A stretch of 42,639 nt of DNA from Chryseobacterium taeanense. Its GTDB lineage: Bacteria; Bacteroidota; Bacteroidia; Flavobacteriales; Weeksellaceae. Shown in pieces: positions 32,165-40,117 of the stretch. Under the pieces are notes generated by a model. That model was not told the origin of the DNA. It ran no database searches and saw only the letters and a list, made by a program, of their open reading frames with translations. The stretch is taken from NCBI RefSeq assembly GCF_900099685.1, contig NZ_FNDW01000016.1, positions 1 through 42,639 on the forward strand, read 5' to 3'. Position numbers and translations under genes: made by a program. The first letter of the stretch is position 1. Each line of letters begins with the position of its first letter.

Positions 32165-32679
32165 TGAAAAGACTTTTTATAATAGCAACACTGTCTATTT
32201 CTGTTGTTTTTTATTCGCAAAAAAAAGATTCATTGCAGTTTTCATTACCTGAAAAATATAATCTTCATTTGGAAGAAAAACAGGAAAATGGTCAAATGGT
32301 CATGATGGAATATATTCCGAAAGGACAAAATTGGGACAACTACGATATTATCGTAACAAAAATAGTTAGTAAAAATTTAGCAAAATTTCCATTACAGACT
32401 TTTTTCGACAATAGTAAAAAACTTCTTCAGTCTAAAACCAAAAATCTTAGAATTAAGGAATTATCAAGAAATAAAAAAGGTGAAAGAGAATATATTCTTT
32501 TTACAGCTGAGGCAGATTCTTATAAAGATTCGGAAACCACAGAATCTCAGATACAATATTTTACAAAAGGTGAGAATGATGTATTTATGTGCATGGCTGC
32601 ATTAAAACAAAAGAATTTATCGAAAGATTTTGTAGAAGAATGGTCAAAAGTTTTCCTGCAAAGTCAAATTATAAAATAA
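32164..32679 (+). CDS. Secreted hypothetical protein coupled to kdsA
   Basis: 171 residues with a signal peptide (MKRLFIIATLSISVVFYSQ). The mature part is mixed alpha/beta: MVMMEYIPKGQNWDNYDIIV, a Lys-rich helix (FFDNSKKLLQSKTKN), and QIQYFTKGENDVFMCMAALK. No family is recognised. The ATG shares its first base with the last base of the kdsA stop, so the two are translationally coupled. The TonB-dependent receptor begins 40 bases later. Confidence 0.78.
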   Translation: MKRLFIIATLSISVVFYSQKKDSLQFSLPEKYNLHLEEKQENGQMVMMEYIPKGQNWDNYDIIVTKIVSKNLAKFPLQTFFDNSKKLLQSKTKNLRIKELSRNKKGEREYILFTAEADSYKDSETTESQIQYFTKGENDVFMCMAALKQKNLSKDFVEEWSKVFLQSQIIK

Positions 32680-32719
32680 AAGTTATAAATTAACCGTTTG
32701 AAATTCTAAAACATTTCTT

Positions 32720-34939
32720 TTGAAAAAACTAGTTTTACCATTGAGCCTTATGGTTCCTGCATTAGTATTCTCTCAGGTAAGAAAAAAGAAGGATACAATG
32801 AAAACCACAAACATTGAAGAAGTGGTGTTTCAGAAAAAGGTGACAGGAAGAACCAATGATCTTACCACTGTAAAAATTTCAGCGAAAGACGCTCAGAATG
32901 TAGCAAGCATTTCCGGAGGTATTGAAGGAATTATCAAAACATTACCTTCCGTAAATTCAAATACGGAGCTTTCTTCACAGTATATGGTTCGTGGCGGAAA
33001 CTATGACGAAAACCTTATATACATTAATGATATTGAAATCTACAGGCCTTTCCTGATCAGAAATTCTCAGCAGGAAGGATTGAGTATCATCAATCCCGAT
33101 ATGGTTTCAACGGTTAACTTCTCAGCAGGAGGTTTTGAGCCGAGATATGGCGATAAAATGTCTTCAGCATTAAACATCTATTATCGTGAACCTGAGAAAT
33201 TTGAGCTTTCAGGAGAAGGAAGCTTAATTGGCGGAAGATTGACGACTGGTTTCGCAGCAGGAAAAGATCAGGAGGGCAACAGGAAATTCACCGCTTTATT
33301 TTCAGGAAGATACAGAAATACAAACCTTGTCCTCAATACTTTAAAAGAAGATACAGATTTTAATCCTAAGTATATGGATTTTCAGACGTATCTGAATTAC
33401 CATTTCAGTCCGAAACTCACCGTATCATTTATCGGATATTACTCAAAGAATGACTACGAAATGATTCCAAAAGAAAGGGAAGTTGATTTCGGGAGTCTTC
33501 AGCAGCCACTTAAACTGAATGTAAATTATCATGGTCGCGAAGATGATAAGTATAAAAATATGATGGGAACAGCATCAATCAATTTCAAACCGTCAGACAA
33601 ATTGCGCTTTACGCTTGATGCTTTTGCTTATCAGAATCGTGAAAGGGAATATTACAGCATTTCTTCAGCGTATGCCCTGCAGACTTTTGATCCGGTAACT
33701 GGAGATCCTGTGACTTCTTATGACGCAGGCGGACAAATAGAGCATGCAAGAAATGACTTGCAGGTAAAAACGTACGGAGCGCAGTTCAGAACCCGTTTTT
33801 CACCCAACGTCAATACAGATATAGAACTTGGCTTCAAATATGAAAAAGAAAATCTGAAAGATCTTACCAACGAATGGAAACTGGCAGATTCTGCGGGATA
33901 CAGTATTCCTCATGAAGATTTTATAGATCCGCGAAATGCCGGAGATCTTCGGTTAATGTATAATATTGCCGGTAAAAATCATATACAGCCAACACGATTT
34001 TCTGCGTACGCACAATATTCTCAGAAGTTTTTCTGGGGCAGCAATAAGGTATTTTTGAATGCCGGAGCAAGGGTGGCTCACTGGAGTTTTAATAATGAAA
34101 CCATTTTCTCTCCAAGAGCACAGTTTGCCATCAAACCGGATTGGGATACCGATATGCTATTCAGACTTTCGGGAGGAGTTTATTATCAGGCTCCTTTTTA
34201 TAAAGAAATCAAAGATCTTGATGGTAATTTCAACTCTTCTATAAAATCTCAGCGATCCATTCAGGCGATTTTAGCCAATGATTATGAATTTTATATGTAC
34301 GACAGACCTTTCAAGCTGACAACAGAACTTTATTATAAAAAAATGAATGACCTGATTCCGTATTATATGGATAATGTAAGAATACGTTATACTGGTAAGA
34401 ATAACGCTTCAGGATATTCATACGGAATTGATACAAGACTTTTCGGGGAATTTGTTCCGGGGGTAGATTCCTGGCTGTCGGCGAGTTATGCAAGAGTTTA
34501 TGAAAACATAGACGGGAAAGGCGATATTCCACGACCTACTGACCAACGATTCAGATTTGCTATGTTCTATCAGGATTATATGCCGGCGTTTCCGCAAATG
34601 CGCGTTAACCTTACATTAACCTATGCGATGGGACTGCCGACCGGAGCACCAGTGCTTACCGATCCTTATCAGTACCAGAAAACTTTACCTTCTTACAAGA
34701 GAGTAGATCTTGGACTTTCCTATGCATTTATTGATCCCAAAGAGAAAAATGCAGGCTACGGATTCTGGGGGAATTTCGATGAATTGACTTTAGGTGTACA
34801 GGTTTTCAATGCATTTAATATCAGAAATACAGTTGCCAACCAGTGGATTACGGATGCTAATACCAATTATATGTATCCGGTTCCGGTACGTCTTACAGGA
34901 CGATTCTTTAATGTAAAGCTTGAATTTAAAATTAAATAA
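32720..34939 (+). CDS. TonB-dependent outer-membrane receptor, TTG start
   Basis: 739 residues. Signal peptide KKLVLPLSLMVPALVFSQ, a short TonB-box-like stretch (NIEEVVFQKK), a plug domain (QNVASISGGIEGIIKTLPSV, YMVRGGNYDENLIYINDIEI, STVNFSAGGFEPRYGDKMSS) and a 22-strand-type beta barrel ending with a C-terminal aromatic-charged strand (RFFNVKLEFKIK). No carboxypeptidase-like N-terminal domain and no SusD partner are present, so it is probably not a Sus-type glycan importer. No ATG fits the signal peptide; translation appears to start at TTG 32720. The substrate is unknown. Confidence 0.9.
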   Translation: MKKLVLPLSLMVPALVFSQVRKKKDTMKTTNIEEVVFQKKVTGRTNDLTTVKISAKDAQNVASISGGIEGIIKTLPSVNSNTELSSQYMVRGGNYDENLIYINDIEIYRPFLIRNSQQEGLSIINPDMVSTVNFSAGGFEPRYGDKMSSALNIYYREPEKFELSGEGSLIGGRLTTGFAAGKDQEGNRKFTALFSGRYRNTNLVLNTLKEDTDFNPKYMDFQTYLNYHFSPKLTVSFIGYYSKNDYEMIPKEREVDFGSLQQPLKLNVNYHGREDDKYKNMMGTASINFKPSDKLRFTLDAFAYQNREREYYSISSAYALQTFDPVTGDPVTSYDAGGQIEHARNDLQVKTYGAQFRTRFSPNVNTDIELGFKYEKENLKDLTNEWKLADSAGYSIPHEDFIDPRNAGDLRLMYNIAGKNHIQPTRFSAYAQYSQKFFWGSNKVFLNAGARVAHWSFNNETIFSPRAQFAIKPDWDTDMLFRLSGGVYYQAPFYKEIKDLDGNFNSSIKSQRSIQAILANDYEFYMYDRPFKLTTELYYKKMNDLIPYYMDNVRIRYTGKNNASGYSYGIDTRLFGEFVPGVDSWLSASYARVYENIDGKGDIPRPTDQRFRFAMFYQDYMPAFPQMRVNLTLTYAMGLPTGAPVLTDPYQYQKTLPSYKRVDLGLSYAFIDPKEKNAGYGFWGNFDELTLGVQVFNAFNIRNTVANQWITDANTNYMYPVPVRLTGRFFNVKLEFKIK

Positions 34940-34944
34940 TACAA

Positions 34945-34977
34945 AAAGAACTTCTGATATTCAGAGGTTCTTTTTTT
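34945..34977 (+). terminator. Terminator of the receptor gene
   Basis: AAAGAACTTCTGA, short loop, TCAGAGGTTCTTT (one G-U) followed by T run. Confidence 0.8.
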
Positions 34978-35032
34978 AATAATTCTTTAATAACAATACG
35001 AAATTTTATACCGTAAGCTCAGTATATATTTT

Positions 35033-35040
35033 TAAATTTG
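35033..35040 (+). promoter_or_regulatory. -7 promoter element of the DUF3347 gene
   Basis: TAAATTTG, exact TAnnTTTG match, 29 bases before the ATG at 35070. Confidence 0.5.
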
Positions 35041-35069
35041 CTTTAAATAAATTATAAAGAAAAGTAGAT

Positions 35070-35543
35070 ATGAAAAAGTATATCATCACGGCTTTATTTT
35101 CTATATTATCCGTAATTTCGGTTGCTGCACAGTCAAAGAAAGATGCGAAAATTTCAGGATTATATCAAAATTATATTGCCATAAAATCTGCTCTTGCCTC
35201 TGATGATGCTAACAAAGCTTCAATAGCAGCTACACAATTTATCAAAATATCTTCTGAAATCAATAATAAAGCAGTTTCTGAAGCAGAATTGAATAACCTT
35301 AGAAAAGATGCTAAGATAATTGCAGGCTCTAAGAATATCTCGGCACAAAGAGAATCTTTTCATAAATTATCGGATAACATGATCGGCCTGTCAAATGAAT
35401 TTAAATTATCACAAAATCCGGTTTATGTCCAATATTGTCCGATGGCTGATGGAAGCTGGCTGAGCGATGAATCTAAAATTGTAAATCCATATTACGGAAA
35501 ATCAATGCTGTCTTGTGGGAAGGTAAAGTCGACGATTAAGTAG
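35070..35543 (+). CDS. Secreted DUF3347-domain protein (possible copper link)
   Basis: 157 residues with a signal peptide (to about VAAQ at 21). A helical DUF3347 region follows (LYQNYIAIKSALASDDANKA) and ends in the diagnostic VYVQYCPMADGSWLSDESK, IVNPYYGKSMLSCG. The Cys and Met residues in YCPMA and KSMLSCG suggest binding of copper; DUF3347 is found attached to CusB-like efflux proteins. Here it stands alone with its own promoter and terminator. Confidence 0.83.
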   Translation: MKKYIITALFSILSVISVAAQSKKDAKISGLYQNYIAIKSALASDDANKASIAATQFIKISSEINNKAVSEAELNNLRKDAKIIAGSKNISAQRESFHKLSDNMIGLSNEFKLSQNPVYVQYCPMADGSWLSDESKIVNPYYGKSMLSCGKVKSTIK

Positions 35544-35613
35544 AAGTGTATAAGTGTCATATAATCCATTGATTACATATTTTAAAGTATTGAATAACTT
35601 TAATAATATATAC

Positions 35614-35645
35614 AAAAAGAAATTCAGTTTTTGAATTTCTTTTTT
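35614..35645 (+). terminator. Terminator of the DUF3347 gene
   Basis: AAAAAGAAATTCA, GTTTT, TGAATTTCTTTTTT: strong stem with T run, plus-strand direction. Confidence 0.8.
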
Positions 35646-35657
35646 CGTTTCTTTGAT

Positions 35658-35689
35658 AAAAAAAAACGGAGCCTGAAAATCAAGCTCCG
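35658..35689 (-). terminator. Terminator of rpoD
   Basis: On the minus strand CGGAGC, 11-base loop, GCTCCG followed by nine T, 20 bases after the rpoD stop. Confidence 0.8.
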
Positions 35690-35710
35690 CTAGTATTTTA
35701 AACTTAAAAA

Positions 35711-36577
35711 TTATTTCCCTAAATAAGATTTTAAGATCTTACTTCTGGTGTTGTGCTTCAATCTCTTGATCGCTTTTTCTTTGATCTGACGAACTCTCTC
35801 TCTGGTAAGGTCGAAAGTTTCACCGATTTCTTCCAAAGTCATTGGATGTTTACCGTTCAAACCGAAATACAATCTTACCAAATCTGCTTCTCTTGGAGTC
35901 AGTGTATTTAACGCTCTCTCGATTTCGATTTGAAGCGATTCAAGCATTAGATCTTTATCCGGGCTTGGAGATTCTCCTGAACGTAATACATCATAAAGAT
36001 TGGAATCTTCACCTTCTACCAAAGGCGCATCCATAGACAAATGTCTTCCGGAGTTCTTCATCGATTCCTTGATATCCTCTTCGCTCATATCAAGAACTTC
36101 TGCCAATTCTTCCGGTGAAGGAGGTCTTTCGTTTTCCTGTTCAAGGTGAGCGTAAGCTTTATTGATCTTGTTGATTGATCCGATCTTGTTCAATGGCAAT
36201 CTTACAATTCTCGACTGTTCAGCCAAAGCCTGTAAAATCGACTGACGGATCCACCAAACTGCGTAAGAGATAAATTTGAAACCTCTAGTTTCATCGTACC
36301 TTTTTGCCGCTTTCATTAGTCCCAAATTACCTTCATTAATCAAATCCGGTAAAGAAAGACCCTGATTTTGGTACTGTTTGGATACTGATACCACGAAACG
36401 AAGGTTAGCTTTAATTAATTTTTCCAGTGCTGCTCTATCGCCCGCACGGATTCTCTGTGCCAATTCTACCTCTTCGTCCGCAGTGATTAGTTCTACTTTA
36501 CCAATTTCCTGCAAATACTTGTCTAATGAAGCAGTTTCCCTGTTGGTTACCTGCTTAGTGATTTTTAATTGTCTCAT
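35711..36577 (-). CDS. rpoD: Primary sigma factor (RpoD, Bacteroidota type)
   Basis: 288 residues, the short form of the housekeeping sigma factor in Bacteroidota, without the E. coli region 1.1. Visible: region 1.2 ([20 protein letters not shown]), region 2 ([55 protein letters not shown]), region 3, and region 4 ([40 protein letters not shown]). It directs the polymerase to the TAnnTTTG promoters seen through this window. The start at 36577 has GAGGAAT just upstream, an unusually clear Shine-Dalgarno for this phylum. Confidence 0.96.
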   Translation of the reverse strand: MRQLKITKQVTNRETASLDKYLQEIGKVELITADEEVELAQRIRAGDRAALEKLIKANLRFVVSVSKQYQNQGLSLPDLINEGNLGLMKAAKRYDETRGFKFISYAVWWIRQSILQALAEQSRIVRLPLNKIGSINKINKAYAHLEQENERPPSPEELAEVLDMSEEDIKESMKNSGRHLSMDAPLVEGEDSNLYDVLRSGESPSPDKDLMLESLQIEIERALNTLTPREADLVRLYFGLNGKHPMTLEEIGETFDLTRERVRQIKEKAIKRLKHNTRSKILKSYLGK

Positions 36578-36742
36578 CTATTTATTCCTCAAAAAAGAGT
36601 TTCTATGTATTATACGTATGAGATTACAAAAAGGTTACAATGGTTTCAATAATTTTTTATTTAATTAAACTACATCTGAGAAAATAGTTGTAAATTATGA
36701 CTCTTGCGAAATAAATAGCATTTGTCGCAATGTTTTATTTTT

Positions 36743-36815
36743 TTAGAAGCAATTTCCCGCTTTCCGCTGCAATCTTTTTTTCAAAAAGGATTTTCGCTAC
36801 AATCGGGGCTAGGAT
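36743..36815. repeat. Repeat-like element with direct and inverted repeats
   Basis: Contains near-direct repeats CCGCTGCAATC and TCGCTACAATC flanking a hairpin (AATCTTTTT with AAAAAGGATT, ten pairs with one G-U, 36771-36792), ending in CGGGGCTAGG. From memory, stretches of this form are widespread between genes in Chryseobacterium-like genomes; that was not checked. Confidence 0.45.
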
Positions 36816-36887
36816 AGAGGTAAAAATATTACAACTAGACATCATAAAGAATTCATCATTCAATTGCGTAGCATATTCGCTTTATAA

Positions 36888-36946
36888 AACCACCCCGACA
36901 AAAATTCTCTCGAATTTTCGCCACCCCTCCAGAGGAGGGGAATTTT
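36888..36946. repeat. GC-rich hairpin repeat element
   Basis: CCCCTCC, AGA, GGAGGGG (36924-36940) is a seven-pair GC hairpin in an AT-rich surrounding, preceded by CCACCCCGACAAAAATTC and GAATTTTCGCCA, with partial mirror symmetry. It looks like a REP/MITE-type unit rather than a terminator, since it is far from the end of either neighbour. Confidence 0.5.
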
Positions 36947-37106
36947 AATACCGCTGATATTAACTCATTTAATTCCAATCGGAGTAACTATTGATTATTG
37001 TCAATTCACTAATCCTTCTAACAAAAAAGCGAAACCGAAGTTCCGCCTATAATATTATAACAAATAGTAAAAGTAAATTGACTATTCACAATTCACCATT
37101 CATTCT

Positions 37107-37898
37107 TTAAAAAAGATCATTCAGCCATTTTGCAAGTCTTAAACCACCATATAAAAGCTGTCTTTCCATCGTATCATTGAATTTATACTGATAGTCGAAA
37201 TACAGTTTAGAATCCATAGGTGTCTGAGCATAGATTCTGTTTGCGATTTTGTGAGAATCGTAGAGCCAGTCCTCAAGAGTTCCTTTCTGGATTTGTTTCA
37301 CTTCATCACTAGATTTAATATCCAAAAGTTTTGCGTATTCTGTATAGCTGTATTTTTGAGAGTCTACCAATTTTCCGTCCCACACAGAATGCAGATTTGT
37401 TTTTTCTCCGAAATAAGTGACATTAATTTTATTTCCTCCTAAATCTTCAGCTCTTCCTACGTGTAAAGGTTGAGCAAGATCTCCCATAATATGGATCAGG
37501 AAGATCAAAGCAATTTTCCTGTCTTTTTCAGAAGTTTTAGCATCTTTAATCTGGCTGGAAAGAACCTTTACCTGAGTGTATAAACTTGGTCCGGCCTGAG
37601 CTTTTAGTTTCTCTTCAAAAACTTTAAAGTCCGTTTGCGGATCAATGTTTACATAATGCCATGCCGAAGCCTGCTTCCATGCACCGGTAGTATCAGATTT
37701 AATGAAATCCGGCCAGTTTGCCCAGTAAGCAAGACGTTCTTTTCCCATCATTTTTTTGATCTCTCTTCTTGCCTTTCCGGAAAGATGATTTTCTGCAATT
37801 TCCGCAATAATTCTGTGTCCCGTCAATCCCCAGGCATATGAATAAAGCGAGGATGCGATAAATGCCAGCATCAGAATTTTAGAATAAATACTTTTCAT
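37107..37898 (-). CDS. S1/P1-family secreted nuclease
   Basis: 263 residues from the ATG at 37898; an upstream in-frame ATG at 37922 lies inside the promoter. Signal peptide (to about SYA), then the mature protein begins with the zinc-binding Trp (WGLTGHRIIAEIAENHL). Other zinc ligands of the trinuclear site are visible: Asp in NWPDFIKSD, His in AWHYVNID, and HIMGDLAQPLHVG followed by LGGNKINVTYFG and NLHSVWD. It degrades single-stranded DNA or RNA outside the cytosol, probably for nutrient recovery. Confidence 0.93.
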   Translation of the reverse strand: MKSIYSKILMLAFIASSLYSYAWGLTGHRIIAEIAENHLSGKARREIKKMMGKERLAYWANWPDFIKSDTTGAWKQASAWHYVNIDPQTDFKVFEEKLKAQAGPSLYTQVKVLSSQIKDAKTSEKDRKIALIFLIHIMGDLAQPLHVGRAEDLGGNKINVTYFGEKTNLHSVWDGKLVDSQKYSYTEYAKLLDIKSSDEVKQIQKGTLEDWLYDSHKIANRIYAQTPMDSKLYFDYQYKFNDTMERQLLYGGLRLAKWLNDLF

Positions 37899-37919
37899 TG
37901 TAAATAACATTTCAGGGAG

Positions 37920-37927
37920 CAAAGATA
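37920..37927 (-). promoter_or_regulatory. -7 promoter element of the S1/P1 nuclease
   Basis: On the minus strand TATCTTTG, exact TAnnTTTG match, 21 bases before the ATG at 37898. Confidence 0.55.
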
Positions 37928-37933
37928 CAGTTA

Positions 37934-38064
37934 ATTTTAAGGTTAAGATTAAGGTTTATGGAAGGAGTAGGAAATTTAATCAAATCTTAATTTCAATGAA
38001 AGGCTAAGATTAGTCAAGTTGTGAAGCTGATTATCTCAACCTCAACCTTAATCTTAATTTTCCT
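37934..38064. repeat. Inverted AT-rich repeat between nuclease and tssG
   Basis: TTAAGATTAAGGTT (about 37943-37956) recurs as its complement AACCTTAATCTTAA (about 38042-38055), roughly 85 bases apart, within longer runs of similar TTAAGG and CAACCT units. It may be a small repeat element or a long stem. No gene lies in 37899-38193. Confidence 0.45.
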
Positions 38065-38193
38065 CAACCATATTTTTATTTTTTTCTTCTTTTACTTATA
38101 ATTATTTACTATTTTTAGGATAGAATTAAGTATAAATACTTTTTCAATAATTTGAGATATAGTATTTTTACAGGCCAAATCACAGCAAACATT

Positions 38194-39135
38194 ATGTATG
38201 AGAATAATATTGTAGAAATGCATTATAATAAACTGCAGACAGATTTCAAGGCGGAAGCTGTGGCAGTAAACCTCTTAAAATATCATCGGGCAGTAAGCAA
38301 TATTTTTATAGAAAGAATCGGGATCAACGACCGGGCTTATCTTAAAGATATTAAAAGCATAACAAACGACTATCTGGGTTTTGACGAAGAGGTTTTCACA
38401 ATAGAAACATATAGAGAAGGCATTTATGATTATCTTCCTGAAGGTCTTTTTCATCCACCTTCACTCGGTGCGACAAGGAAGAATGTGGAAAGTGTCGTAA
38501 GAGAAATCCGGAAGCAGAAAAGGGTAGAGCAGGATGCCAGAAAGTTTTTCAAACCTTTTGAACTGGAGATTTTTTTTACAGAAATCGGCGCTTTGCTTAA
38601 AGAATTTGAATTCGATATTTCAAGTGATACCGATGCCCTGTTGGAAACCATAAGCGAGTTGTGGCCGCTTATTAAGATGTTGGACAAAAAGAATGCGTAT
38701 ATTTTCATTTATATTTTACCTTTTTTTCATCAGATCCGGGGAGATAAGGCCTGGTTTGAAAGATGCATGACCGCTTTTCTACAGATTCCTGTTAAGGTAA
38801 CTTTTGCCCCTAATACTATTGACGGCATTGAAGAGCAGGATGATTCGATGCTGCTGGGAAATTCACGGCTGGGCGTAACCTATATTCCAAGCGGTAAACA
38901 TATGGATGGCCAGCGAAACTGGGTTGTAAACATTGGCCCGATTCCTTATGTGGAAATGAAAAAATATATTGGCGGAAGCCCTTTCCGGAAAGTTCTTCAG
39001 GCTATGTATGATTATTTTCTGCCCTTAAGTGTGGATATTGAAGAGAATTTTATTACCGAAAAAGAAGAATATTCTTTTGCGCTGGAAGATGATGAAAGAA
39101 ATGCAAACAGGCTCGGATACTCTACATTCCTCTGA
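38194..39135 (+). CDS. tssG: Type VI secretion baseplate protein TssG (Bacteroidota subtype)
   Basis: 313 residues from the ATG at 38194; an earlier TTG at 38152 is not needed. The C-terminus ends NANRLGYSTFL, matching the conserved LGWNTWL end of TssG. The stretch SRLGVTYIPSGKHMDGQRNW, VVNIGPI matches the TssG pattern LGxxxxxGxxxxD...IGPL. The N-terminal half is divergent, as usual in subtype iii systems. TssG joins TssF and TssK in the baseplate wedge on the cytosolic side. It is followed by tssN and tssK, which supports the call. Confidence 0.7.
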   Translation: MYENNIVEMHYNKLQTDFKAEAVAVNLLKYHRAVSNIFIERIGINDRAYLKDIKSITNDYLGFDEEVFTIETYREGIYDYLPEGLFHPPSLGATRKNVESVVREIRKQKRVEQDARKFFKPFELEIFFTEIGALLKEFEFDISSDTDALLETISELWPLIKMLDKKNAYIFIYILPFFHQIRGDKAWFERCMTAFLQIPVKVTFAPNTIDGIEEQDDSMLLGNSRLGVTYIPSGKHMDGQRNWVVNIGPIPYVEMKKYIGGSPFRKVLQAMYDYFLPLSVDIEENFITEKEEYSFALEDDERNANRLGYSTFL

Positions 39136-39190
39136 AAATTTTTAACTATATTTACTTCACCAATTAAAAATATTAATTCGAAAAAGACAC

Positions 39191-40105
39191 ATGGAAATTT
39201 CTTCAGTAAAAGGAATCTTTTTAAGGTATATTTTAATGCCTTTGTTTGCAGTAATCATGATGGTAATTTTAGGGATTATCAGAAGAAACAAGCCTGCTAT
39301 AAAAATCAAAACCATTATTATATATGTTCTTCTGTGCAGCTTGTGTCTTGCCATTCCGGGAATTTTCGGTTTTGCGGGAAATCTTTTTAATCCTTACTGG
39401 TATCTTATTGCGCAGATCATTTATATTATTTTAGGAATCATACATGTAAATCTTTCCGACAGATATTTCAAAAAACATTTTAGCTCTTTAACGAAAAGCA
39501 TTTTGTTTGAATCCATTCTATCCATTACTTGTGTAGGTTTCGGAGGATATCTGTTTTATCTTATTTTCAACTGGATGAGCAGAGGAACGGGCTATCCGAT
39601 CATGGCTGCAACCAGCATTCTTGCATTTTTGGTTCCGTTGGTGTTCCATTATTGTTATATTCAGCTGATAAGCATTCCGGTAGATATTTACAAAACCTGG
39701 AGGTATTCTCCCGATCAGAGGCTTCCTGATTTTGAAGGCGCTGATTTCGACAGGTTAATGGTGCTTAATGTTGAGCTGAACAAAAATCTTGAGGATGCCA
39801 ACAGATTCAGAATTAAGGCTAAAACACTGCCGACAGGTGTTACTTTCGGAGACTGGTTCTACAGAGTTGTTGATGACTATAATCATAAAAACCCGAATTC
39901 TGTCATTCATTTATCCGATCAGGATAAAGAACCGTATTACTGGATTTTTTATACCAAGAAATCATTCTTCAGCTTTAGAAAATATATTGATTTCGAGCAG
40001 GATATTACAGAAAACAGAATCGCTGAAAACGATGTTGTTATTTGTAAAAGAGTTATCCAGCACGAAGAAGAAGGAGTAAGAAGAACACAATCACACACAG
40101 TTTAA
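39191..40105 (+). CDS. tssN: Type VI secretion membrane protein TssN
   Basis: 304 residues. About five hydrophobic segments in the first 165 residues (roughly 10-27, 38-58, 66-86, 100-127, 136-160), then a soluble C-terminal domain of 140 residues (LMVLNVELNKNLEDANRFRI, TGVTFGDWFYRVVDDYNHKN, YYWIFYTKKSFFSFRKYIDF). This layout fits TssN, a membrane protein specific to Bacteroidota T6SS that replaces parts of the TssJLM complex. Position between tssG and tssK supports it. It ends 12 bases before the tssK start. Confidence 0.68.
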   Translation: MEISSVKGIFLRYILMPLFAVIMMVILGIIRRNKPAIKIKTIIIYVLLCSLCLAIPGIFGFAGNLFNPYWYLIAQIIYIILGIIHVNLSDRYFKKHFSSLTKSILFESILSITCVGFGGYLFYLIFNWMSRGTGYPIMAATSILAFLVPLVFHYCYIQLISIPVDIYKTWRYSPDQRLPDFEGADFDRLMVLNVELNKNLEDANRFRIKAKTLPTGVTFGDWFYRVVDDYNHKNPNSVIHLSDQDKEPYYWIFYTKKSFFSFRKYIDFEQDITENRIAENDVVICKRVIQHEEEGVRRTQSHTV

Positions 40106-40117
40106 AAAATATTGAAT

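Larger units (their letters stand above)
36578..37106. other. Gene-free stretch with interspersed repeat remnants
   Basis: 529 bases between rpoD and the S1/P1 nuclease. It holds the rpoD upstream region, two repeat-like elements (36743-36815 and 36888-36946) and, at 37078-37104, a run of ATTCAC-like short repeats. A predicted 72-codon frame across the first element is judged spurious. Confidence 0.6.

Noticed and set aside
35898..36577. Stress sigma factor instead of the primary one
   Set aside because: The length, region 1.2 and complete regions 2-4 match the short primary sigma factor of Bacteroidota.
36730..36948. 72-codon plus-strand frame upstream of rpoD
   Set aside because: It reads across the repeat-like elements, has no promoter and no protein-like conservation signs; its composition is that of the repeats.
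37107..37922. Start of the S1/P1 nuclease at 37922
   Set aside because: The -7 promoter element covers 37920-37927, and the ATG at 37898 begins the signal peptide.
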